Shown piece after piece: positions 14,088 to 23,319 of a stretch of DNA of 64,000 nucleotides (the stretch's first letter is position 1; each line of letters begins with the position of its first letter). The DNA lies in the NCBI RefSeq assembly GCF_901709675.1, contig NC_051105.1, positions 1,488,001 to 1,552,000 of the forward strand. The letters are read 5' to 3'. The stretch comes from Syngnathus acus. Taxonomy: Eukaryota > Chordata > Actinopteri > Syngnathiformes > Syngnathidae. The translations under genes were made by a program, and so were the position numbers. Below the pieces are notes generated by a model, which saw nothing but the letters and a program-made list of their open reading frames with translations, made no database searches and was not told the origin of the DNA.

Positions 14088-14216
14088 GGCGGGAGACGCG
14101 TGTCCGCCCCTCCGAACCAGCGTGCGCGCCGCCGGCTAGTTAAAGGCTTTGGGAAGAGCACGGCGTGACCTTTGGGACCCGAGCCGACCAATGGCTGCCT
14201 GTCACGTCGACGGATG
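14088..14216 (-). promoter_or_regulatory. Duplicated upstream block of odorant receptor copy 1
   Basis: This GC-rich block, just upstream of the receptor start on the minus strand, is nearly identical to 16301-16425 upstream of the second receptor. It contains a CCAAT box (14188-14192 on plus, ATTGG on the gene strand). It also contains a GTCCCAAAGGTCAC element, which is partly reminiscent of an Olf/EBF site. Its conservation alongside the coding copies shows that the tandem duplication included the promoter-proximal region. Promoter function is inferred from position. Confidence 0.5.
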
Positions 14217-14386
14217 TAGCAAGCCTTGGACGAGCGCGCTGACTTCAGCGCTCAAGCCAACGGGGACGCGACAATGCCAATCAAATGAAAAAATCGAATT
14301 GTTGCATGTTTGCTTTCTGGGTCGCGCAAACGTTTTGACGCCTTTTTCGTGTGAGTCAAATGAAGTCAGGATAGCCATTTTTTCTT

Positions 14387-15200
14387 TTTAAACACTCACC
14401 GTTAGGTTCTACTCAGCTAAATTATAACTGAGCATCTCCTTGGCAGCTAATCTATACTTGACTGCTAAAATCTGCGACTGTCACAGTCCACAGGTGCAAA
14501 ATTGGAATGATTTTGCGGTCCACTAGCTGGCGCTCATGGCCCAACTTGAAACTGCGAGTCCATGCATAAGAATCACAGGAAACTGGTCACAATGGTGTCA
14601 CCTGCAAGCTGAGCCGTGATTGGTCGCTACCTGAGCTGTGATGTCATTTTCAGTCGACAGCAAGAGACAAGATGGCCGCCCCCTGAGATGGATGAAAACA
14701 AGTGGATTTTGCCATTTCATTCCAATTCTACAAATGCAATATTTGTCAGAAGAGCTAGTAGGGCCACATAGTATATAAAATAGTAAAGACAATTTTTGAC
14801 TTGATATCTCCTTTAATGAATCATTCCGTCTCCATGTGCTCCTGCCGCAACCCCAAAACACAAATGCTTGCTTCATTAAATATGTGAATGCAAGTGTGAA
14901 TGGTTATTTGTCTCTACCAGGAGTCCTCAAAGGCCCCCGCAATGTTCTCATCTTCCTCAAACATAAAAAAAATATTTATTGGTTTCAATCCAATTTAAAA
15001 AAAAGTAATGTCAAGATTTTAAAATCAATATTAATAAAGCTGACAAAAGAGACAATTGACGATGTTGAGATATAAGCATGTGACATTAATAGAATAAAAA
15101 ACAAAAATTAGACAAGAGTTGGCATTGTGAAAGGCATTCTCCTGTGATAAACACATTTGAATAATTTAATGACCAATATAAACCAATTTTCCACTAAATT
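14387..15200. other. Intergenic sequence between the two odorant receptor genes
   Basis: No gene seen. The part near 14515-14820, with a stretch around 14640-14700, has the look of a dispersed repeat, but no second copy lies in the window to prove it. A fragment at 14882-14917 resembles the tail half of a common teleost tRNA-derived repeat (GTGTGAATGGTTATTTGTCT). The rest is AT-rich. Confidence 0.5.
14882..14917 (+). repeat. Fragment of a tRNA-derived dispersed repeat
   Basis: The words AAGTGTGAATGGTTATTTGT and CTCTAC match, from memory, the central part of a widespread fish repeat whose head carries a tRNA-like B box. Only about 35 bases are recognisable. Related fragments occur at 52683-52713 (tail) and 57580-57775 (degenerate longer copy). 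Confidence 0.4.
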
Positions 15201-15204
15201 CTAC

Positions 15205-15210
15205 TTTATT
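15205..15210 (-). terminator. Candidate poly(A) signal of odorant receptor copy 2
   Basis: AATAAA on the minus strand (TTTATT on plus), about 110 bases past the stop codon of the receptor ending at 15317. Confidence 0.5.
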
Positions 15211-15316
15211 TAAAGGAACCTGGAAATTACATGATGTGAAAAGGATATTCTGCGTTGGCTCCAAGTGAAATCATAACCAAAGCCTCTTTCACAACCATCC
15301 ACAGTCTCATCTCAAT

Positions 15317-16249
15317 CTAAAAGCTGTGGATCTTCTTTTTGCTGTGAAAAAGGCCCACAATCCTATTGCGGATGAGTGTCAGCTGCAGCCCGTAGATGAG
15401 CGGATTGAAAATCGGAGGAATGAGTAGAAACTCGATGGCCATAAAGTTGTTCAAGTGTTGCGACACGTCGGTCGACCCGAATCTCATGTACGACAAATCC
15501 AACAGTATGGTGGTGGTGTAAATGACCAGGCAGATGACATGCGGCATGCACGTCTGCTTGAACTTCTTCCACATCTGCGTGGACGAAATGCACAGTTTGA
15601 TCAGATACCCGTAAGACCAACAAACAAACAGGAAATGAAAAAAATAAAAGGCAACGTTCAGCCAGGTGATGACGGTGTGGGATCTGGGTGGTGAGCAAAT
15701 GAGGCTGACCACCATCTGGTTGACGCAGTAGAGCCTGTTGATGTGAGAGCCGCATAGCTTTTTGCCCAAGATGGACGCCGTGTTCGTAAACATACAAAAG
15801 AGAGGCATGAACCAGGAGAAAAACACAAAGAGGGACATTCTCTGCCTCGTCATGTAAGACTGATAAACCAGAGGCCGGCACAGAGCCACGTACCTGTCGT
15901 AAGCCATCAGCGCTAAAATGGAAAAATCGCAGCAATTTGATGAGTGTATGACAAAACCCTGCAACATGCAGCCGGCGTAAGAAATCACATGAGACGAAAG
16001 GAGGTCCACCAGGAACTTGGGGTAGAGGCCCACCGACCCGTACACGGCATTGATGCACAAGTTACACAGAAGAATATACATGGGCTTGTGGAGCTTCCTG
16101 TCAGCAAGGATGACAACAATAATGGTGAAATTACTCAGCAGGATGACAAGGTAGCACAGCAACACCAGCGCAAACAGGATTATTCGGTATGCAAATGGGA
16201 AATTCAAACCAGAGAGAGTGAGGATTGCGCCAACGGAAACATTTTCCAT
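15317..16249 (-). CDS. Odorant receptor, fish type, copy 2 (7-TM GPCR)
   Basis: Intronless frame of 310 residues, closely similar to the gene at 13104-14036. It has the same glycosylation site near the N-terminus (ENVSV), the TM3 motif MAYDRYVALC, the TM7 motif NPLIYG and an identical end, HSKKKIHSF. Upstream in-frame ATGs exist at 16297 and 16252. I preferred 16249 because it aligns with the other copy. Differences between the copies cluster in TM1, at the top of TM3 (SSNCCDF here against SSNTYEF in copy 1) and around ICL3-TM6. The loop 2 to TM5 segment is almost unchanged. No disabling mutation was seen. The 5' and 3' flanks are also duplicated. Ligand unknown. Confidence 0.95.
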   Translation of the reverse strand: MENVSVGAILTLSGLNFPFAYRIILFALVLLCYLVILLSNFTIIVVILADRKLHKPMYILLCNLCINAVYGSVGLYPKFLVDLLSSHVISYAGCMLQGFVIHSSNCCDFSILALMAYDRYVALCRPLVYQSYMTRQRMSLFVFFSWFMPLFCMFTNTASILGKKLCGSHINRLYCVNQMVVSLICSPPRSHTVITWLNVAFYFFHFLFVCWSYGYLIKLCISSTQMWKKFKQTCMPHVICLVIYTTTILLDLSYMRFGSTDVSQHLNNFMAIEFLLIPPIFNPLIYGLQLTLIRNRIVGLFHSKKKIHSF

Positions 16250-16300
16250 CATAAACAACCTGGACACAAGCGCACTAAGTGAGCGCAGGACACACATACA

Positions 16301-16425
16301 GCCGGGAGACGCGCGACCGCCCCTCCGAACGAGCGTGCGCGCCGCCGGCTAGTTAAAGGCTTTGAGAAGAGCACGGCGTGACCTTTGGGACCCGAGCCGA
16401 CCAATGGCTGCCTGTCACGTCGACG
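16301..16425 (-). promoter_or_regulatory. Duplicated upstream block of odorant receptor copy 2
   Basis: Near-identical partner of 14088-14216, including the CCAAT box (16401-16405 on plus). The match fades soon after 16425, which marks the upstream boundary of the tandem duplication. Promoter role inferred from position upstream of the gene. Confidence 0.5.
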
Positions 16426-17888
16426 CGCCAACAACTCGGCGGATGTTGGCCTTTCGTCGAGCCTTGGATAGAGCGCTCTGACTTCAGCCAACAGGGACGC
16501 AACGCTGCCAATCAAATAAAATTATTTTTACTGTGCAATAAAATATTTGGAGTTGAGCTGTTATTTCCAGTGTCACGTAAAGTGTCAGGACGAACTTCAA
16601 TTCCCGTTCCAAGCGTTTCCCTCTTGTCAGCCTTTTTTTCTTGTTGTACGGTGAACCGAGCCACATCCTGTCATTTTCCCTCCGTTGACATTAAGGCCCC
16701 ATTCTGAGGTCTTTGAATCGACTTACTTTGCTCATTCTGATCCAAGATCTCTGATCAGCTGTTTACATGCGATGTGATCAATTGGATCAGAACAACTCAT
16801 TTACAGCCACGTGGCATGTGCAGATCCATGTAAATGACGTGATTCATGAAGACTGAGTTCATTCGTCCGTTTAATAAAAAATATAAAATTAGGAATAAAA
16901 AAAATAGTTGCGATTGTTTCATATCATAAATATAATAAAGATAAAGGCATGGATACGTTTCCCTTCGGTCTCGATACATTTCCTTTTAAATTAGAAAAGG
17001 CTATTTAGGTGATTGATTTGATGTGACTCAGTCTGTCAGTAGCTCAAGATTTAGGTCTTTGTTTTTTTTAAGAAAGCGACTCCAAGTGTTAATTAACAAG
17101 AATTTGTCATTTTATTTTAATTGAACTCCAAGTGCTAATTAACAGGATTTTTTTTTATTTCATTTTAATCTAACGAGTTTGTCATATTCGGTTGCTGTTT
17201 TCCTTAATCGGTTTTACTTGTTTTGAAAACAGTTACTCGATTTAATTTCAGTTCTGATGGATATTTATATTGCATGAGTGAGGTTAAACTAAGATCGAAG
17301 CTTCTACTACGATTAAATGTAATTACAATGCAAACACAAACAGAACATGACGAAAAGATACTTCTATTCATAGATGGTCAACAGGTCATTATTTGTCCCT
17401 ATCGCTGTCCCTCGAGAACAATTAGTAGCAAAGTGCTCTCGTGGGGCATTCTACAATAACAAACATGTTTTTCAGTCCGACAAATTGTCCAGACGACTCA
17501 TCAACAAACCCTGATGATGATAAACACAATTCTTGTGCGTGTCACTCGAGGTCGTGCGTTGTGCGCATGCGTACCACACCACGGAAGCGTTCCATTCACG
17601 CATTTGAACAATTGACAAAAGGATATTTCACAATCCGAATTGGGCATTGTAATTTACAGCGTGAAATTAGCCGTGGCTTGGTGTGGTCTGCAGCATTCCA
17701 CGATGACACCCAACAAGAAAATAAGACGCTTTCCCTTTAAAGGCGCTCACTGTCAAACATTCTAATGGGGTCTCCCAGTTTTACAATCGGCCCACTGTTA
17801 CTGCCTTTTTGTCTCTTCGTACATGTGACCTGAATATTGAGCGCGGTCCTCTACTCTCCGACGAGTAGTTCAAATCGTTCAACTGGTC
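16426..17888. other. Intergenic sequence before the methyltransferase gene
   Basis: AT-rich and without a recognisable exon. It contains an imperfect tandem duplication at 17069-17175, listed separately. The methyltransferase 5' UTR presumably lies at the right end; no TATA box is obvious there. Confidence 0.5.
17069..17175. repeat. Imperfect two-copy tandem duplication, about 57 bp per unit
   Basis: Each unit starts with ACTCCAAGTGYTAATTAACA and continues into a T-rich TTTATTTTAATT-like tail. The first starts near 17069 and the second near 17126. The copies differ by several substitutions and T-run length changes, so the duplication is not recent. Confidence 0.75.
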
Positions 17889-19338
17889 ATGGCTCACCGT
17901 CTATTTGAGGGCAAAGCTCATGCCGCTTCTTATTGGAAGTACAGAATTTCCCCATCGGATCAGCTGATCCAGCATGTGATGACATTTGTGGAAAAACAGG
18001 TAGGCGCTCAAGCGTCAAAATGCGCACACGTTGTTTGGGACTCAAGAGTAAATGTTCTCGTTAGAAAGGTGGACCCTTGTTGCTGGCCGTGGATGTGGGC
18101 TGCGGCTCTGGGCAAGGTACGGTGCTGCTGGCCAAACACTTTGCGTCCGTGGTTGGCACGGACGTGAGCCCCGCCCAGCTGGAGGTGGCTTTGCAGCGCG
18201 CGAGAGAGCCAAACGTCACTTATCGGTAGGTCACTTGGAGACGATTCAACTCCGATTTGAATGTGAAAATGACATAACTGTGCAAGCCATCGTTTGGATG
18301 TCAAATGTCACCGTTTCTCCCTTGCCTAAAGTCAGCTGGTATTTTTTCTGTGAAATGCAATGATCAGGTAAACAAAGCAATCCCAGTCAAGAACCGGTCG
18401 GTTCACGACTCCCATTCCTACCAACAACCCTGATGAGAAATGCTGGGATGGATGCCAGCGTCCTGAATGTTAAAGGTGTTTTTTGTGCATGTGTATGGAC
18501 GGTTGCACCTTCAGACAGTGCGTGGCTGAGGAGCTCCCGTTTGCTGACAGCTCAGTGGACCTGATAACGGCCATGTCCGCCTTCCATTGGTTTGACAGAC
18601 GGCGCTTCTTGCATGAAGCCCACAGGGTCCTGAAGCCTCACGGTTGCCTGGCTTTGCTCAACTACACTCTGGATATGGAACTGGACTATCCGGGCTGCTG
18701 CCTGCAGTCCCTCAACCAAGTTTGCAAAGAGGTGAGGTGAGGTTTTTTTTTTGGTAAACGTCAGCCAACAGTCGGTCCCATCTGTGAATCTTGCGCTTGT
18801 AATTTGCTCTTCTTCAGTTCTATGCGGCTTTGCGTCCTTATCGCAGTCCTCTTCTCGGTCCAAATTCGATTGACTTGTACCGGGAGGCCTACAATTCCAT
18901 CCCTTACGCTGACAAAGAGTGGTAAAGCACGCAGCGACCTGGAATAGGCACACCGTCTTCTCGCGACCCTGAACGGGAGAAACGACATTGTGGATGATTT
19001 TCCGCTGCAGGTGCGAGAACGTGTGGGTGAAGACGCCCATGCCGCTCTGCGGCTTCATGGGCTTTGTGGAATCTTTCTCCAGCTATCAGGCTCTAGTGAG
19101 GGAAGACCCCCAAAAGGCAGAGAAGCTCTCGCAGGACATTTGCCAAAGGTGATTTTGACAGCTCCTCGCCCGTGGTGACATCGCAGATATGTTTTTAGAA
19201 ATTCGTTTTTCCCCTGCCTGCCTACCTCTCTGCAGGTTGATGTCCATCATGAAGGTGACCTCTGCAGAGACACAAGTGGTGGTGGGTGTCAAGTATTTCT
19301 ACCTGCTGGCAAGCAAAGATGGCCCACGTGACATCTAG
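17889..19338 (+). CDS. SAM-dependent class I methyltransferase (DDB_G0268948-like / methyltransferase-11 type)
   Basis: Six coding exons join in phase: 17889-17999, 18065-18225, 18515-18731, 18818-18921, 19011-19148 and 19236-19338, giving roughly 277 residues. Exon 2 carries the SAM-binding motif I (AVDVGCGSGQGT) and an acidic strand end (VVGTDVS). Exon 3 carries the motif III-like region AFHWFDRRRFL and HRVLKPHG. This is a soluble Rossmann-fold methyltransferase like the many vertebrate genes named putative methyltransferase DDB_G0268948; substrates of that group are not established. The start ATG opens MAHRLFEGKAHAASYWKYR, which matches the usual beginning of the group. All introns are short GT-AG. 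It is followed by creatine kinase on the same strand, with no shared function evident. No broken motif seen. Confidence 0.9.
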
Positions 19339-19418
19339 ACAAGGAGAAGCGTGCGCCATTATAACACGTAGCCGTTCAAAAGTGTTTTTATTTTGAGGAA
19401 TTGTTGGTTATTGTGGCA

Positions 19419-19424
19419 AATAAA
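19419..19424 (+). terminator. Poly(A) signal of the methyltransferase gene
   Basis: AATAAA about 80 bases after the TAG stop at 19336-19338, the first such hexamer on the plus strand. Confidence 0.6.
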
Positions 19425-19572
19425 TGAATGCATACATCCTCATCTGTGGTCTGTGCTAACGTCAACAACTCGAACTCTTTGTAGATTACAATCAGATTCA
19501 AAAATGAGCTCTGGGAAAAATATAGCACAATATTATAAACTGCCGCAAGAGGGCGACATTGTATTGACCTTT

Positions 19573-19597
19573 CCTCATTTATTGTCAATAAATGAGG
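19573..19597. repeat. Perfect 11-bp inverted repeat containing AATAAA on both strands
   Basis: Arms CCTCATTTATT (19573-19583) and AATAAATGAGG (19587-19597) flank a 3-base loop. Each strand carries AATAAA inside the arm. It lies between the methyltransferase 3' end and the creatine kinase promoter. Confidence 0.9.
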
Positions 19598-19744
19598 CAT
19601 GCGGCGATTAGTCTGGGGTCGAAGAACCCCAGAAGAACCCTAACCTAATATTTACAAAATAGAAACGTATGGGGGCAGATTATTATTTGACAAAACCCCT
19701 TTAAACAAACCATGTCAAATGTGCGCTTGCATGCGCGACGAGCG

Positions 19745-19947
19745 TGACGTCACGCAGGAGAGTCATTCAATGAAATGAATAAATAAACCCGAACGTCACG
19801 CAAGTACGTTTGGAGAAAAGCACCGCACAAAACTCGTTGCGTTGCGCTCGTCACCTTTGAGAGCCTTTGTCACGTCACGAACACAACACGCGCCCCTGTG
19901 ATGCAAAGCGCGTCCGACGGCGTCGAGCTGGCCCGAATAATATAAAA
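19745..19947 (+). promoter_or_regulatory. Creatine kinase promoter: CRE motifs and TATA box
   Basis: A TATAAAA box lies at 19941-19947. Upstream are one full palindromic CRE (TGACGTCA, 19745-19752) and two CGTCA half sites (19794-19798 and 19873-19877). Transcription would start near 19970-19980, giving a short non-coding exon 1 that ends at 20035 with the donor CAG/GTAAGT. A TATA box plus CREB/ATF sites fits an inducible or tissue-restricted gene; binding is inferred from motifs only. Confidence 0.65.
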
Positions 19948-20611
19948 CCAGACTTTTTTTGGTCCAGAAAAACAATTGTTGCGTGCGAGAGCATCTTCAC
20001 AATTTCATCGATCTTCTGAAGTGTTGCTGAATCAGGTAAGTGAGAAGAACGACCCATTTCAGCTTTTCACATGGATGGACAGGAAAAAGTCATTGTTGAA
20101 ATTGAGCATGCAGGTGCATCGCTAATGCTTTACATTTAAAATTTTAAACTAATCAAATAAATATGAATAAATGAAATAAATATAAAAATGTGTATGTTCA
20201 ATGTGATTATTCAGGAAATATTTTATTCAAATGAATACTCATTCAAAAAGTGAAAAAAGAATACGTATTTCTAAAGTTGCTGAAGACATGTTCAGCTTTA
20301 AAATTTCCAAAAGTACATTCTTGACTAAAGCTAAATCAGTCACGTCAAATGCAATGTTTATGAAGTTGATCATATTTTAATTTTGATACAACCAACTGAT
20401 AAAGATAGTTCTTCAAGAATGTTCTATTTTGTGGAGGAAAGCTTATGACATCATACAAACATACATGCTTTGTGACTTCATCACTTTGGTTCCAAAAGGC
20501 CTTGATGCATTTTATGGTTGACCACGGTTGCCATTGGGCCTTCAAGCCCAACCTAACGATTGGCCTCCATTGGATCTTTGACGCTCCTGTTTGGCGTTTA
20601 GCTCTGAAGGA

Positions 20612-22153
20612 ATGGCCAACCGCAAGAAGAGAGGGCTGACGGCCGCCGACGAGTTCCCAGATCTCAGTCAGCACAAGAACCACATGGCCAAGTTCCTGAC
20701 TCAGGACATGTACACCGCGTTGAAGGAGAGGTCCACTCGCAGCGGCTTCACCATCGACGGCGTCATTCAGACCGGGGTGGACAATCCCGGTAAAAACTTT
20801 GGGATTCCCAAGCGCGGTGCCACTCTTTTTGATGACTCATTTGGTTCTTGCAGGTCACCCCTACATCATGACCGTGGGCTGCGTGGCCGGCGACGAAGAG
20901 TCCTACGACGTCTACAAAGACCTCTTTGACATGGTGATTGAGGACCGACATGGCGGCTATAAGCCCACAGACACGCACAAGACTGACCTCGACCCGGGCA
21001 ACCTGCAGGTTGGTGGATTTTTTGACTGGCAGTTGAAAATGAAAGAATCATTCGGTACCTTATTTTGCCCCCCTCGTCTAGGGGGGGGACGACCTGGACC
21101 CCGACTACGTTCTCAGCTCCCGTGTCCGAACAGGCCGCAGCATCCGAGGCTTCTGCCTGCCGCCGCACTGCTCCAGAGGAGAGAGGCGTGCTTTGGAGAA
21201 GCTCTCCATCGAAGGTCAAGGGAAACGCACACTTGTCGTGGCCCAATTTGTCACAATTTTGATTGTTTTCTTCGTCTTCAGCTCTGGGTTCTCTGACTGG
21301 AGACTTTACCGGCCAGTACTACGCCTTGAAGAACATGTCGGAGGCGGAGCAGCAGCAGCTGATCGATGACCATTTCCTGTTTGACAAGCCCGTGTCCCCT
21401 CTGCTGCTGGCCTCCAGGATGGCCCGCGACTGGCCCGACGGCAGAGGCATCTGGTGAGGAACCGCCGGCGAAAGGTCTCATCCCACAAGTTTCTGTACTT
21501 GAAGTCAAGTTCCTCGCTCGTGTTCCAAAGGCACAACGAGGGCAAGACCTTCCTGGTGTGGGTGAACGAGGAGGACCATCTGCGCGTCATCTCCATGCAG
21601 ACAGGAGGCAACATCAAGGAAGTGTTCACCCGCTTCTGCACCGGACTGGCTGAGGTGTGTCGACCGGAGGTTTTTGTGGCCGGTGCTTAGCGACTCAACT
21701 TTCTGCTCCCTGCCTGTGATAGATCGAGGCTAGGTTCAAAGAGAAAGGCCGCGTCTTCATGTGGAACGAGCACTTGGGCTACATCCTGACCTGCCCCTCC
21801 AACCTGGGCACCGGCCTGCGTGCCGGCGTACACGTCAAGCTGCCAAACTTGGGCAAGCACGCCGAATTCGAGGAGATCCTCAAAAGGCTGCGTCTCCAGA
21901 AACGCGGAACCGGTACCTGCAAATTTGATCTTTGGTCCACTTCTGCCGAGTACTCAATGCGGTTTGTCAACCAGGTGGCGTGGACACCGACGCCGTGGAC
22001 GGGGTCTTTGACATCTCCAACTCGGACAGACTGGGATTCTCCGAGGTGGAGCTGGTGCAGATGGTGGTGGATGGTGTCAAGCTGTTGGTGGAAATGGAGA
22101 AGATCTTGGAGAAGGGGGAGCCCATTGACGATATGATACCCAACCAGAAGTAG
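20612..22153 (+). CDS. Creatine kinase, cytosolic B-type-like
   Basis: Catalyses reversible phosphate transfer between ATP and creatine in the cytosol. Seven coding exons join in phase: 20612-20789, 20854-21008, 21082-21214, 21282-21453, 21541-21654, 21723-21912 and 21975-22153. The product is about 373 residues. A non-coding exon 1 (to 20035) precedes a 566-bp intron and the acceptor TTTAG at 20601. Guanidino-kinase signatures are intact: the active-site cysteine in [39 protein letters not shown] and the C-terminal MIPNQK. B-type features ([25 protein letters not shown]) outweigh M-type ones. The N-terminus, [19 protein letters not shown], lacks the usual PFGN/PFSN opening and is about eight residues shorter. 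A frame-extending TTG upstream lies in the intron and is not a start. One donor (GTCAAG, after 21214) is weak. Which teleost ckb paralogue this is, I cannot tell. Confidence 0.95.
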
Positions 22154-22228
22154 AAAACCATTTCAATTTTTTCTGACTACTATCATGAATGCAGTTTCTG
22201 CTATTGTGTAAGGCTGGGATGGACTTGA

Positions 22229-22234
22229 AATAAA
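22229..22234 (+). terminator. Poly(A) signal of the creatine kinase gene
   Basis: AATAAA 76 bases after the TAG stop, giving a short 3' UTR. A strong hairpin follows about 90 bases later. Confidence 0.75.
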
Positions 22235-22322
22235 ATGCTCAAAACGTTAACACGTCTCTTGTGTGATTACAACTCGTTTGAACGACTTAGCCCAGTCAAG
22301 CAAGGCAAACATGGAAGAAATG

Positions 22323-22361
22323 CAGCTTTGGTCAATTTGTTTAATAAATTGACCAAAGCTG
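22323..22361. repeat. 16-bp perfect inverted repeat (hairpin) downstream of creatine kinase
   Basis: Arms CAGCTTTGGTCAATTT (22323-22338) and AAATTGACCAAAGCTG (22346-22361) are exact reverse complements around a 7-base loop. Imperfect pairing continues outward through GGAAGAAATG against its A/T-rich partner, so the stem may exceed 25 bp. It lies about 90 bases past the creatine kinase poly(A) signal and about 100 bases before the first ETS-like site ahead of ube2f. Confidence 0.9.
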
Positions 22362-22439
22362 TATTTTTTTTCCTGATTATAAGAAAAATAGGGATCTGAA
22401 ATGAAACGATTTGTGGCGGAACTTCTATTCTGCTGCCTT

Positions 22440-22684
22440 TTCTACCCGGAAGGACATTCTGTACGGACATGATCGCACTTCCGCTCCCCATGATACCGGA
22501 GAGAAGTTCTGACAGCTGAGGTTCCACTCGGGTCATTCCCGGCCCCGGTCCCTTCCCCAAAATCACCCTTTATCATTTGCATCCGCGATTGCCTCAATTA
22601 ATCGCCGAGTGGCGTTTGGGCGAGTGAGTGAGCGGGGGGCGTCCGATGATGCTGTAGCAGGGGCTGCTAGCTTCGATTTTACAG
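22440..22684 (+). promoter_or_regulatory. ube2f: Likely ube2f promoter and non-coding first exon
   Basis: A TATA-less stretch with two ETS-like sites (CCGGAAG near 22447 and CACTTCCGC near 22479) is followed by moderately GC-rich sequence. This ends at 22684 in TTTTACAG followed by GTAAAC, a usable donor. The next acceptor is plausibly at 23270-23271, just ahead of the ATG at 23320. Exon 1 would be wholly 5' UTR. The transcription start is not defined. Confidence 0.5.
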
Positions 22685-23319
22685 GTAAACAACGTCCGGA
22701 TAACGCAAGCTAACACTGCCGGTCAGCTGGATAGTTTTGAAAACAACTTCAAAACAATCATTTGAACAAGTCAAAGTAGGCGGTTTTGTATTCGCATCTT
22801 TTGCTTTCAGTGGGGAGACATTATTAAGTGTGACACGATCATGAGCTGGGGAAATTCTCTTTGCTAGTTGTGGTTACTACATAGCTATTAGTTATGTAGT
22901 GACAACTGTCAGGCACATTACATTCTTTTCCTCAATGAAATTTCCCAATAACATGAACCCGTTCCAAAACCTGGTACGTGTCAGTAGAAAGACTTCAGAC
23001 CTAGAAAATTGATCATCAGAAGTGATCTATAATGGATTTGGGAAATGTACAGGGAAGTGGATTAAAGTGAATGGATTAATCCATTGTAACGATGCACATC
23101 CAGTTTAATTAACTTGTTAAAATCTCCAATGCACTCATCATATCCAGCGGCGATTATGCAATATTAGGTTCAACGCTGCCCTGAGGGCAACCACAGGTGA
23201 CCTGGGCTCAGAGACCCTGATTCAAAGGATTCAAACCGATGATGTTGTGTGTGTCATTCACACTGTGACAGGCGTTTGAGCAGGGGGCGGGGCGGAGCAC
23301 AGCAGCGCCTGCAGTAGCC

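Noticed and set aside
16250-16297. Upstream in-frame ATGs of odorant receptor copy 2 as the true start
   Set aside because: Copy 1 lacks an ATG in the matching region. The downstream ATG gives identical lengths and the usual short N-terminus with an early glycosylation site.
20591-20611. Upstream TTG extension of the creatine kinase frame
   Set aside because: It lies across the intron-exon boundary (acceptor at 20600-20601), so it is not in the mature message as read.
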